A stretch of DNA of 41,319 nucleotides from an uncultured Flavobacteriaceae bacterium. GTDB lineage: Bacteria; Bacteroidota; Bacteroidia; Flavobacteriales; Flavobacteriaceae. The translations under genes were made by a program, and so were the position numbers. The notes under the pieces are model-generated. The model ran no database searches and was not told where the DNA came from. It saw only the letters and a list, made by a program, of their open reading frames with translations. The stretch is taken from contig CAJQNF010000044.1 of assembly GCA_905479625.1 (NCBI GenBank), positions 1-41,319 of the forward strand. The letters are read 5' to 3'. Positions 16,063 to 24,878 of this stretch are shown here, one piece after another (within the stretch, counting starts at the first letter, position 1; each line of letters opens with the position of its first letter).

Positions 16063-17586
16063 TTATTTTAACAATGATTCCCGAGTCATGGCAGCAGGTT
16101 GAGAAATGTTTAAAAGATCGAGAATGGTTGGTGCAATATCTCCCAAGACGCCATCTTTTATATTGTTTTCCTTATTTTTTTCCACAAGAATTAGAGGAAC
16201 CGGATAAGTGGTATGAGCCGTATTAGGGCTTCCGTCTTCGTTGATCATTTTTTCACTATTTCCATGATCAGCAATTATGATACTTGAATAATTGTTTTCC
16301 AAGGCTGTGGTCACTACTGTTTCAAGACATCCATCAACGGCTTCAGCCGCTTTCATAGCAGCTTCCATGACACCTGTATGGCCAACCATATCTGTATTTG
16401 CAAAATTCAGGCAAATAAAGTCAGCCTCTTGTGATGTAAGCTCAGGAACTATAGCATCTCTGATATCAAGAGCGCTCATTTCTGGCTTCAAGTCATAGGT
16501 AGCAACTTTCGGAGAAGGGCAAAGTAATCTTTTTTCTCCTTCAAACTCTTTTTCCTGTCCTCCTGAAAAGAAGAAAGTAACATGAGGATATTTTTCTGTT
16601 TCAGCTATTCTGATCTGCTTTTTATGATTCTTTTCCAAGATTTCACCTAAAGTTTCAGACAGATTATCCTTTGGGTAGACTACAGATACCTTTTTGAACG
16701 AGTCATCATAATTCGTCAGGGTCACATAATACAATGGTAATTTATGCATACCAAATTCCTGTAAATTCTCCTGGCTAAGGACCCTTGTTAACTGCCTTCC
16801 TCTGTCAGTCCTGAAATTAAAGAAAATAATCACATCGTCATCTTCAATTTTGGCAACGGGCTGTTGTTGCTCATCAACCATCACAATAGGCTTTATAAAC
16901 TCATCGGTCACACCTTCATTATAACTTTTTTGCATACTGTCAGCCGCATTGTCAGATTTTTCTCCAACACCATTGACCATCACATCATAAGATAGCTTTA
17001 CTCTTTCCCATCGCTGGTCCCTGTCCATGGCATAATACCTTCCGCAGACAGTCGCTAGTTTACCCGTTGATTGATCCATATGCGTTTCAATCTCCTTAAC
17101 AAATCCGAGGCCTGATTTTGGATCGACATCTCTACCATCGGTAAAGGCATGTACAAAAACATCCTCTAAGCCATAATTGTCAGCAGCATCTAACAGACCT
17201 TTAAGATGATTAATATGAGAGTGTACGCCTCCGTCAGAAAGAAGGCCTAAAAAGTGTACTTTTTTATGTTCTTTTTTTGCATAAGCGAAGGCATCATTGA
17301 TTGCCTTTTCCTGCGCGATCGAGCCATCGGCAACAGCATTATTGATCTTCACAAAGTCTTGGTATACGATTCGACCTGCGCCTAAATTCATGTGACCTAC
17401 CTCAGAATTACCCATTTGTCCTTCGGGCAAACCAACGTGTAAACCATCTGTCCTTAAACTTGCATTTGGATAATTGGTGATCAATGAATCAAAAAATGGA
17501 GTTTTTGCTTTATAAATAGCTGATACATCAGGGTTTTGTGTTTCACCCCATCCGTCTAAAATGATCAAAATAACTTTTTTTTCCAT
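16063..17586 (-). CDS. gpmI: 2,3-bisphosphoglycerate-independent phosphoglycerate mutase
   Basis: Interconverts 3- and 2-phosphoglycerate in glycolysis using two Mn ions and a phosphoserine intermediate. The 507-residue protein has the alkaline-phosphatase-fold signature: LIILDGWG with D11, the catalytic Ser in QMGNSEVGH (S61), AFTDGRDVDPKSG, GRYYAMDRDQRWER, NFRTDRGRQLTR, NFANTDMVGHTG and IIADHGNSE. The start at 17586 gives the usual MEKKVILIILDGWG; an in-frame upstream ATG at 17631 would add 15 residues that lie across the -7 box at 17616-17623, so it was not used. It lies alone, away from the pyk operon. Confidence 0.97.
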   Translation of the reverse strand: MEKKVILIILDGWGETQNPDVSAIYKAKTPFFDSLITNYPNASLRTDGLHVGLPEGQMGNSEVGHMNLGAGRIVYQDFVKINNAVADGSIAQEKAINDAFAYAKKEHKKVHFLGLLSDGGVHSHINHLKGLLDAADNYGLEDVFVHAFTDGRDVDPKSGLGFVKEIETHMDQSTGKLATVCGRYYAMDRDQRWERVKLSYDVMVNGVGEKSDNAADSMQKSYNEGVTDEFIKPIVMVDEQQQPVAKIEDDDVIIFFNFRTDRGRQLTRVLSQENLQEFGMHKLPLYYVTLTNYDDSFKKVSVVYPKDNLSETLGEILEKNHKKQIRIAETEKYPHVTFFFSGGQEKEFEGEKRLLCPSPKVATYDLKPEMSALDIRDAIVPELTSQEADFICLNFANTDMVGHTGVMEAAMKAAEAVDGCLETVVTTALENNYSSIIIADHGNSEKMINEDGSPNTAHTTYPVPLILVEKNKENNIKDGVLGDIAPTILDLLNISQPAAMTRESLLK

Positions 17587-17615
17587 GGCTGTTTTCGTAT
17601 TCAAAAATTGAAATG

Positions 17616-17623
17616 CAAAGATA
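17616..17623 (-). promoter_or_regulatory. -7 element before gpmI
   Basis: CAAAGATA on the plus strand is TATCTTTG on the minus strand, 29 bp ahead of the chosen gpmI ATG. No TTG at the expected distance. It supports the shorter start. Confidence 0.5.
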
Positions 17624-17749
17624 CGGAACAATTCAATTTTGAACCCTATTTTCTTTGAAAAATACGCTCATTTGAGCTGAAAAATGGAGATGTTGACCCA
17701 AAAACAATATTGTTTTTTAAAGGCTGTATGGGAGCTGAGTTTTTAGCAA

Positions 17750-18856
17750 CTAGTTGGGCATTAACCTCACAATCCCTAATTGTTCGACTGAAACATAAAT
17801 ATAGCCATCAGGCCCTACCTTGACCGTCCTAACTCTGCCCATTCCTTCCATTAATTTCTCTTCTTTAACCACTTTTCCCTTGTCCAGAAAAACCAGATTC
17901 AAGTATTGAAATTTTAGAGAACCAACCAAAAGGTTGCCTTTCCAAGCAGGATAGCGATCACTGTTGACAAATGCCATACCACTGGGAGCGATAGAAGGGA
18001 CCCAATAGTGTAAAGGCTGTTCCATTCCCGGAAGGGCACTGTCATCTGTAATCACAGAACCATCGTAATTTATACCGTAGGTGATCACCGGCCAACCATA
18101 GTTTTTACCCGGTTTGATAATATTGATCTCATCTCCTCCCTGTGGGCCGTGCTCATGTGTCCAAATTTCACCTGTATTTGGATTCATTGCCATCCCCTGA
18201 GGATTACGGTGCCCGTATGAGTATACGGCTGCTTTAGCGCCTGCTGTTGCAACAAAAGGATTATCAGAAGGAATACTTCCATCATCATTGAGTCTGTAGA
18301 TCTTTCCCCCGTCGCGGTTTATATCTTGAGGATTCTCGTTTCTGTTACCTCTGTCACCAATAGAAAAGAAAAGATAGCCATTTTTATCAAATTCAAGTCT
18401 AGAACCAAAATGTTGTCCCTTTTTTGTGTTAGGTGTGGCTTTATAAATAACCTCTTTATCGATAAGTTCATTTTCTTTAAGACGGGCTCTCATGATCATA
18501 GTATTGGCTCCTTCATCATTTTCAGTATTCCCCGAAAATGAAAAATAGATCCAGCCATTATTTGCATAATCGGGATGTAATTTCAGGTCCAGTAAGCCTC
18601 CCTGATTTTTATAAACAACTTCAGGCACGCTTTTTATTTCAGTTGTCTCACCATCCTTAAAGAGAAGCATTTTCCCCTCTTGTTCAGCAATAAGAATGGA
18701 TCCATCCGGAAGAAATTCCATACCCCAGGCGATATCCAGCCCGTCAACTACTGTCTCCGCTTTATAACTAAAATCACCATCGCTTTTGAATTCGGTCTTT
18801 TGACATTGGGTGAGAAAAAATGACAAACAAATAATAATGAAGCTAATTTTTTTCAT
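17750..18856 (-). CDS. PQQ-dependent aldose sugar dehydrogenase-like lipoprotein
   Basis: A 368-residue six-bladed beta-propeller of the soluble aldose sugar dehydrogenase (YliI/Asd) family, which oxidises sugars with pyrroloquinoline quinone. A lipoprotein signal is clear (MKKISFIIICLSFFLTQC, lipid-bearing C18). Family segments include VDGLDIAWGMEFLPDGSILI, FGSRLEFDKNGYLFFSIGDR, SYGHRNPQGMAMNPNTGEIW, EHGPQGGDEINIIKPG and NYGWPVITYG; HRNPQG and EHGPQGGDE are the diagnostic motifs with the catalytic His. It is the third gene of a probable operon (33 bp after the TonB receptor). Whether the host makes PQQ cannot be seen here; scavenging is common. Confidence 0.88.
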   Translation of the reverse strand: MKKISFIIICLSFFLTQCQKTEFKSDGDFSYKAETVVDGLDIAWGMEFLPDGSILIAEQEGKMLLFKDGETTEIKSVPEVVYKNQGGLLDLKLHPDYANNGWIYFSFSGNTENDEGANTMIMRARLKENELIDKEVIYKATPNTKKGQHFGSRLEFDKNGYLFFSIGDRGNRNENPQDINRDGGKIYRLNDDGSIPSDNPFVATAGAKAAVYSYGHRNPQGMAMNPNTGEIWTHEHGPQGGDEINIIKPGKNYGWPVITYGINYDGSVITDDSALPGMEQPLHYWVPSIAPSGMAFVNSDRYPAWKGNLLVGSLKFQYLNLVFLDKGKVVKEEKLMEGMGRVRTVKVGPDGYIYVSVEQLGIVRLMPN

Positions 18857-18889
18857 AATTCAAGTATTTAATTTCAAAGGTACAATTTT

Positions 18890-21175
18890 TCAGAATGAAT
18901 ATTTAAGGTTGAGACTTGCATAATAATTCACGGGGGTCCCGGGGTAGTAGTACCTTGGGGCATTGTTTCCGAAACTACCGGCATTTATTTGAAGCATAGA
19001 GGCGTATTTTTCATCGAAAATATTGTTTATCCCAATTTGGGCATCTAACTGAATATGGCTTCCGAACTCTTTTTTGAATCCGGTTTTTAAATTGACCAAT
19101 TGGTAACTATCTGCATAGATACTATTGTCATCCCTTAAGGGGATCTCACCGATATACTGATAATTTAAAAATGCATAAATCCCAAAGGAAGTATTCAAGT
19201 GCAGTTGGGTAAAGAAAGTTTTGTCCGGAACACCCGTCAAGTCATTCCCGGAATAGTCATCATCGAGATCCTGAAATTCCTCGAAAGTATAATTATTCAA
19301 ACTAAAAGAATTGGAATGGCTTAACTGTAATTGTTTTTTGTTGATCAAAAAATAATTCAATGCAATTTCAAGACCTTTATGTATGGTGTTACCCGCATTG
19401 ACTCCAATAAACTGATCATCTCCGGTTCTTCGCGCTACCAATAGGTTGTCGATGTTCATCAGGTACAAGGAAATTTCATAGTTAAAGATATTTTTGATCA
19501 CCTTTCCGCGGCTGCCAATTTCATAATTCCAACCTGTTTCAGGCTCAATGTTATTGTTGATCAGCCCATCAGGTAAGAGTGTTTCTTCAAGTTTGGGTGG
19601 AGAGAATCCATGACTCACAGTAGCAAAGATCATGCTCTTTTGGTCCAACTGATAAGTAAGGCCAATTTTTGGTGATAAGATTGCGTCAAAACGATAATCC
19701 CCTGAAAAATCATCACTACCTTGATTAAAATTATCATCCAGGGTATAGGCCGTTTGATTCAAATTTAAGCCAAAATCAATAAGAAACTTGGGAGATAAGT
19801 GATACTTAGCTTCCATAAACAAATTAAAATAAGATCTCTTTTCCTTAAAATCACTTAATAATGAACCTTGTATACTTCCGGTTCCCGGAGGGTAATCCTG
19901 ATAGAGATTTTCGTAGGTTTTTAGAAGGTTCAGGTCATTAAAAAATTCAAGCCCTGCTGTCCATTGAAAATCTTTTTGCCACAATTCGGTCTTTTGAATA
20001 AACCTGGTTCTTAACCCTATGGCATTTGTTCCTTGTTCAAGCATATTAAAGGGTCTCGCCTCATAAGAATCCAGCAAGTTGGCGAAAATACTACTGACCT
20101 GTTTTGACTTTTGATTGTATTCATGTTGCCATGACAAACCCAGCAAAAATTTAGAATAATCCTCAAACCCCTTTGACTGACCCCAGGTAAAGGCGGCTTT
20201 TGTGGGGTCATTTATATAGTCATTTTCATTTAGAGAACTTGGGATATAGGCCTTTAGGTTGATGAAATTGGCCAGTACGTTAAGGTTGTTCTTCTCATTT
20301 AGATAGTGATTTGAAGCTAATGTGATCGTTTGCCTGTCTAACTCATTATTTTCTCTGTAGCCATCACTATGGGTATTGGAATAGGTTAGTTTCGCCGTAT
20401 TGGTTTTGTTCCCTAAGTTGGTATTGATCCAAAATTTTTGCAGGCCATAGGAACCGAAAGTATAGGCAGTTTGTACAGATTGAGTATCGAAAAGGCCTTT
20501 ATCGGCAATGAGTTGAATACTACCTCCCAACCCCGCTCCATATAGACTCGATGAAGGACCTTTAAGGATCTCCATTCGGGCAATGCCCTGCAACTCAATA
20601 TCCTCAATAGTTGTTTCTCCCGAACCATTGGTGAGCGGTATATCTTCGTAATAGGCCCTGATCTTGCTTGTACCAAATAAATTTCTTGAACCAATACCTC
20701 TTATGGTGATCCTGTTTGTATTCAGCGCACCGTTATGCATATAGACACCAGGAACGCTGTTGAGAATTGGCGCAATATTGACACCGTCATTGCTGTTGAT
20801 TTGACTTTCAGAAATCACCGAGATGGCAGCAGAAATCTCTTTTAATTCACTTTGGAAGTGGCTTGATTTTATAATCACTTCTGCAAGTTCTAAAGGTTTT
20901 TCAGTCATTTCAACAAGAATGAATTTAGCTCCCTGAATAGAAATTGTTTTGGAAATAAATCCTGGTTTGTCAAAGGTATAGGTCCCTGCCGATGTTAGTG
21001 AAAAAAGACCATTGTAGTCCGAAATATTGACTTGAACGCCATTGCTGTCTGTTATCTCAACTTCTTGAACTGCTAATTTATGCTCACTGCTGATGACCTT
21101 TCCCTTTAAAGATTGACTGCTTAGGGACGATGAGATCGAAATAAGAAATAAAATGAATAGAAGACGATGTCGCAT
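18890..21175 (-). CDS. TonB-dependent outer-membrane receptor
   Basis: A 761-residue ligand-gated outer-membrane channel that takes up a scarce ligand using TonB energy. Order: signal peptide (1-20), a carboxypeptidase-regulatory-like domain (about 21-95, LKGKVISSEHKLAVQEVEI), plug domain (about 113-225, SAAISVISESQINSND, RGIGSRNLFGTSKIRAYYED, LKGPSSSLYGAGLGGSI), then a 22-strand barrel ending in the aromatic terminus LKYSF. Sequence near the C-terminus (GIGNIFDEKYASM-like) is typical of metal-chelate and vitamin-type receptors, as opposed to SusC, and there is no SusD partner. The ligand is unknown; copper, iron-chelate or a small organic compound are all possible. It sits 27 bp after the M14 peptidase and 33 bp before the sugar dehydrogenase. 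Confidence 0.93.
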   Translation of the reverse strand: MRHRLLFILFLISISSSLSSQSLKGKVISSEHKLAVQEVEITDSNGVQVNISDYNGLFSLTSAGTYTFDKPGFISKTISIQGAKFILVEMTEKPLELAEVIIKSSHFQSELKEISAAISVISESQINSNDGVNIAPILNSVPGVYMHNGALNTNRITIRGIGSRNLFGTSKIRAYYEDIPLTNGSGETTIEDIELQGIARMEILKGPSSSLYGAGLGGSIQLIADKGLFDTQSVQTAYTFGSYGLQKFWINTNLGNKTNTAKLTYSNTHSDGYRENNELDRQTITLASNHYLNEKNNLNVLANFINLKAYIPSSLNENDYINDPTKAAFTWGQSKGFEDYSKFLLGLSWQHEYNQKSKQVSSIFANLLDSYEARPFNMLEQGTNAIGLRTRFIQKTELWQKDFQWTAGLEFFNDLNLLKTYENLYQDYPPGTGSIQGSLLSDFKEKRSYFNLFMEAKYHLSPKFLIDFGLNLNQTAYTLDDNFNQGSDDFSGDYRFDAILSPKIGLTYQLDQKSMIFATVSHGFSPPKLEETLLPDGLINNNIEPETGWNYEIGSRGKVIKNIFNYEISLYLMNIDNLLVARRTGDDQFIGVNAGNTIHKGLEIALNYFLINKKQLQLSHSNSFSLNNYTFEEFQDLDDDYSGNDLTGVPDKTFFTQLHLNTSFGIYAFLNYQYIGEIPLRDDNSIYADSYQLVNLKTGFKKEFGSHIQLDAQIGINNIFDEKYASMLQINAGSFGNNAPRYYYPGTPVNYYASLNLKYSF

Positions 21176-21202
21176 CTGAATTTTTATCTTTTGAAGCGCT
21201 AA

Positions 21203-22660
21203 TTATTTAACAACGGCATTTTTCACATTGTTTTTGTTTTCCTTTAAATAATAAACAAACCCGTTGACAACCGCATAAACAACTTGGTCATTTTTTTTTA
21301 GTAAAAAAGTCGTGTTAGTTCCCAGATTGATTGGAGACGCAGGTAAAGTGTTACTTTTAGGGATCATAATCTTTTTTATGTCAATGATATTCATGGGCAT
21401 AGTAGTAAATTTGATTTCTTGTGGCATGTCGTTGATACTTACAGAAGTATATCCTTGTGCAAGAAGCGTTGAAAAATCAAGCTCCATAAATTCTTCAAAA
21501 TCATTGAGTATTTTCGGATAAGTTTCTCCAACCTTGAATGTGAAACCAGTCGCATCCAAATTTTTATAACCGTAATGGGTTGACAGATCCCCGATGTCAC
21601 TAATTTTGCCCAGATAATAGAAATCACTGTGATTCTTGTTTTCAATCTCATGATGATTGATGCCCAGGTCAACGGTAAAATCTAAACCTAAATAAGAAAA
21701 AGTCAGGTTGTCAATTTTCAGATCGAATAGTTTAAGATCATTCTTTGGTATCGAAAGGTATTTGTCAAGGCCTGTAGTTAAATAACTTTGAGTACCAATG
21801 ATCTCAATGGTGGATAAGATGCCCACATAGTTCAGTTTACGAATGAATTGCTTTTCAGGATCATCAAAATGCCCTCCTGATTCTATAAGTATCGTACTTG
21901 TGCCCCATTTTTGCATATTGTCACCAAAGGCTCTCGGTTCGAATTCATCTGAATATCTTCCGACCTGACCCCGGGCATACCTTTGAAGTACACTGTTCAA
22001 TTTAGCGATGACTCTCATGGCATCTCCTCTGGTCTGGTTGATGTCTTTTTCAACATTAAACGCCGGAGCTAAAACTGAAATAGTTGCAGGTTTCGAAGTT
22101 TGCTTTGCGTTATAGTATTTACTCTGGTCGTGAAGATTGAACCCGAAGTCTGCATCAAGACTGTCACGAACCTTTTTCAGTAATTGTGACTCTGGCGATT
22201 GAAGCTTTAGGGCATCTCTGTTAATATCTATCCCAATAGCGTTGCGTCTTGTAAATAGTTCAGCACCATCAGGGTTTAACATCGGAATAAAATGAACTGT
22301 CACATTTTTTAAAATGGTTTTATTTGTTTTCAAATAATTGATCATATCAAATATAGAGGCAGTCGCCGTAGATTCATCGCCGTGCATTTGAGACCATAAT
22401 AATATTTGTGTTTCTCCCTCTCCAACGCTGATCATAGATATATTACGCCCCTGTATGGACCTTCCCAGAACGGTAATTTCAAAATCTTTTCGCCCCTTGA
22501 GACTATCGATCAATGGTTCAATATCCTGATGTTTAAATCGGCGGCTATCAATCGAGACTTCGCGGAAATCGTCGTATGATTGGAAGAGTTGTTTGTCGAG
22601 AGATTCTTTTTGAGCGTATCCCATTAACGGGAGTAAAAGAAGCAAAAAATATTTGGTCAT
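21203..22660 (-). CDS. secreted M14-family zinc carboxypeptidase
   Basis: A 485-residue exported metallopeptidase of the M14 carboxypeptidase family. It has a signal peptide (1-16, PLMGYAQ). Zinc ligands are H93 and E96 (QMHGDESTAT) and H177 (GFNLHDQ); the substrate-binding NRD has R149, and the catalytic Glu is E260 in ILIESGGH. The fold ends about residue 290; the last 190 residues form an extra beta-rich part with no motif I can name. It probably trims peptides or cell-wall peptides in the periplasm or at the surface. It is the first gene of a putative operon with the TonB receptor and the sugar dehydrogenase. The amidase remnant lies upstream. Confidence 0.88.
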   Translation of the reverse strand: MTKYFLLLLLPLMGYAQKESLDKQLFQSYDDFREVSIDSRRFKHQDIEPLIDSLKGRKDFEITVLGRSIQGRNISMISVGEGETQILLWSQMHGDESTATASIFDMINYLKTNKTILKNVTVHFIPMLNPDGAELFTRRNAIGIDINRDALKLQSPESQLLKKVRDSLDADFGFNLHDQSKYYNAKQTSKPATISVLAPAFNVEKDINQTRGDAMRVIAKLNSVLQRYARGQVGRYSDEFEPRAFGDNMQKWGTSTILIESGGHFDDPEKQFIRKLNYVGILSTIEIIGTQSYLTTGLDKYLSIPKNDLKLFDLKIDNLTFSYLGLDFTVDLGINHHEIENKNHSDFYYLGKISDIGDLSTHYGYKNLDATGFTFKVGETYPKILNDFEEFMELDFSTLLAQGYTSVSINDMPQEIKFTTMPMNIIDIKKIMIPKSNTLPASPINLGTNTTFLLKKNDQVVYAVVNGFVYYLKENKNNVKNAVVK

Positions 22661-22687
22661 GATTTATGATTTGTCAGGAACGGGCTC

Positions 22688-22916
22688 CTAATTTAAATTG
22701 GCGGTTGATTTTCTAATGGTATCTATAAAGTCCTTTCCAGGATCGGTTTTTTCTGTTCTGTATCCTTTATCGATTTCCAGCCATAGTCGTCTCAGGAAGC
22801 AGTCGGTATATTTTTCCATCTTGGTCCACTAGAAATTGAGCGGATACATTCAGCGGGCTGGCATCTATTCTTTGGTTGGCAACTAATTTAGTTAATTTTA
22901 ATTGTATGAGACGCAT
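22688..22916 (-). pseudogene. decayed N-acetylmuramoyl-L-alanine amidase (internal deletion plus frameshift)
   Basis: No intact gene fits this gap, but the minus strand keeps pieces of an Amidase_2-type enzyme. From ATG 22916 one frame reads 49 codons including PLNVSAQFLVDQDGKIYRLL then PE, the usual core before the catalytic region, and hits a stop at 22767-22769. Another frame, beginning within the last codons of the first, reads LWLEIDKGYRTEKTDPGKDF and ends in a normal stop at 22688-22690, matching the usual C-terminal end of this family. The 70-80 residues that normally lie between, with zinc ligands, are missing. The 5' part is also lost or broken; a weak signal-peptide-like stretch (KIKLLLVAVIIFLP) in a third frame runs from about 22970 to 22923. 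The rest of the gap to 23074 shows nothing else except the hydroxylase promoter. Confidence 0.75.
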
Positions 22917-23074
22917 TGAATCAGGGCAAAAAAATAATGACTGCCACTAATAGGAGCTTGATTTTGTTATTTTATTCTTTTCTTCAAGAATAAGTTATAA
23001 AATAATAACAATAGTCACTTAATGCTGCGAAAATGTGAGCCTGACTTTGGAAACAATGATAATGTGTGAAATAA

Positions 23075-23102
23075 TTGAAAAATTTAAAATTGCATAACTT
23101 TA
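23075..23102 (+). promoter_or_regulatory. promoter of aromatic amino acid hydroxylase (TTG-N17-TAACTTTA)
   Basis: TTG at 23075-23077, 17 bp, then TAACTTTA at 23095-23102 (one mismatch to TAnnTTTG). Transcription would begin near 23109, only about 8 bp before the ATG at 23117. A longer frame that opens with this same TTG is thereby unlikely. Confidence 0.55.
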
Positions 23103-23116
23103 CAAAAAGGCCTAAA

Positions 23117-24874
23117 ATGAAGCGAGAACACCTTTCAAATTCAGTTTTGGAAAAACTTCCATATCACCTGAGAGATTTTATCTTAAAGCAGCCATATGAT
23201 GAATATACGGCTCAGAACCAAGCGGTCTGGCGCTATGTGATGAGGAAGAATATAGATTATTTAGGAAGGGTAGCTCATGAATCTTATATTCCAGGTTTGG
23301 CTAAGGCCGGAATTTCAATTGAGGAAATTCCAAGAATGGAAGGAATGAACAGGATCTTAAAAGAAATTGGCTGGGCCGCTGTTTCGGTAGATGGCTTTAT
23401 TCCGCCTAATGCCTTTATGGAATTTCAGGCTTTCAATACCCTGGTGATCGCAGCCGACATCAGAACGATTGATCATATAGAATATACACCAGCTCCTGAC
23501 ATTATACACGAAGCAGCAGGGCATGCTCCGATTATAGCCAATCCTGAATATGCAGAATACCTTCGCCGCTTTGGAGAGATCGGTTCAAAAGCGATTTCCT
23601 CAGCTAAGGATTTTGAATTGTTCGAGGCAATTAGACATTTATCGATCATTAAGGAGGATCCTGCAACTAGAACAAAAGAAATACAGGAGGCTGAAGAACA
23701 AATAGCTGTAATTTCAGCTAATATGGGAGCTCCGAGTGAAATGTCAGGAATCAGGAATATGCACTGGTGGACAGTTGAATACGGTCTGATTGGGACATTG
23801 AAGCATCCTAAAATTTATGGGGCTGGTCTTCTTTCCTCCATTGGAGAGAGCAAATGGTGTATGGGAAATCAAGTAAAAAAAATTCCCTACACAATAGATG
23901 CAGCCAAGGTTGAATTTGATATCACCAAGCCACAACCACAGCTATTTGTTACCCCAGATTTTGCGCATTTGAGTTTTGTGCTTGAGGAATATGCCAATTC
24001 AATGGCCTTGAGAAAAGGAGGGTTGAAAGGCGTTCAAAAACTGATTCAATCAAAAAATTTGGGCACCATTGAACTGAGTACTGGGATTCAAATTTCAGGT
24101 AAGTTCGCAGAGGTCATTGAAGATGATCGGTCAAGACCTGTCTATATAAAAACAATTGGACCCACAGCGCTTGCCTATAAAAACAAAGAATTGATCGGCC
24201 ATGATAAAAACCATCACAGAGATGGATTTGGATCTCCAGTAGGGAAATTAAAAGGGATCAATTTGGCTATTGAAAATATGTCACCTACTGACCTGGAAGC
24301 CTATGGTATTTATGAAGGCAGGAAGACGAATTTATTATTTGAAGGAGGTGTGCTGGTTGAGGGTGAAATCATTACAGGAAAAAGAAATCTTCAGGGAAAG
24401 ATCATTTTGATTTCATTTAGAAATTGTACTGTCACTTATAAGGAGGAGGTGTTATTCAAGCCCGAATGGGGGATTTATGATATGGTAGTAGGTGAGAATC
24501 TAATTTCAGCTTTTTCAGGTATTGCTGATCCAAATTCCTTCGGTCAACAATTCGAAATTCCTAAAGAAAAAACCCATAAAATATCTTATTCGATAAAGGA
24601 AACGGCGCTGTTTGAGCTGTATGATCAGGTCAGACTGATGCGGAAATCAACTCATATTGATGAAAATGTATTGCAAAAAATATTCGGGCAGCTTATAAAA
24701 AACTACCCGAATGATTGGTTATTGGCGCTCGAAATATACGAATTACTTGGACCTGATCAAATGTTCGAATTTAGAACCGAGGTTACATCATATCTTGAGA
24801 GATTCTGTCATGATGATTCGGTTAAAAATCTCGTTCAGGACGGAATTCGATTGATCGATGCATCAGAGCATTGA
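23117..24874 (+). CDS. aromatic amino acid hydroxylase (phenylalanine 4-monooxygenase type), long form
   Basis: A pterin-dependent iron monooxygenase that hydroxylates phenylalanine, or possibly another aromatic amino acid. Iron ligands are H131 and H136 (PDIIHEAAGHAPI) and E221 (HWWTVEYGLIG); IYGAGLLSSIGES follows, as in animal enzymes. Start at 23117 (MKREHLSNSV) is favoured over the longer frame from TTG 23075 because a promoter occupies that stretch. The protein is 585 residues, about twice the short proteobacterial PhhA. Two extra parts are seen: about 45 more residues between the histidines and the Glu than in human PAH, and a C-terminal extension of nearly 280 residues (from about 305) with no motif I know. 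Long forms occur in Bacteroidota and some Bacillus. It converges on pyk with a 4-bp gap. Substrate not proven. Confidence 0.88.
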   Translation: MKREHLSNSVLEKLPYHLRDFILKQPYDEYTAQNQAVWRYVMRKNIDYLGRVAHESYIPGLAKAGISIEEIPRMEGMNRILKEIGWAAVSVDGFIPPNAFMEFQAFNTLVIAADIRTIDHIEYTPAPDIIHEAAGHAPIIANPEYAEYLRRFGEIGSKAISSAKDFELFEAIRHLSIIKEDPATRTKEIQEAEEQIAVISANMGAPSEMSGIRNMHWWTVEYGLIGTLKHPKIYGAGLLSSIGESKWCMGNQVKKIPYTIDAAKVEFDITKPQPQLFVTPDFAHLSFVLEEYANSMALRKGGLKGVQKLIQSKNLGTIELSTGIQISGKFAEVIEDDRSRPVYIKTIGPTALAYKNKELIGHDKNHHRDGFGSPVGKLKGINLAIENMSPTDLEAYGIYEGRKTNLLFEGGVLVEGEIITGKRNLQGKIILISFRNCTVTYKEEVLFKPEWGIYDMVVGENLISAFSGIADPNSFGQQFEIPKEKTHKISYSIKETALFELYDQVRLMRKSTHIDENVLQKIFGQLIKNYPNDWLLALEIYELLGPDQMFEFRTEVTSYLERFCHDDSVKNLVQDGIRLIDASEH

Positions 24875-24878
24875 TGCC

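Noticed and set aside
17701-17716. Palindrome AAAACAATATTGTTTT after the sugar dehydrogenase gene
   Set aside because: A and T rich with no loop and no GC stem; too weak to call a terminator and could be chance in a low-GC genome.
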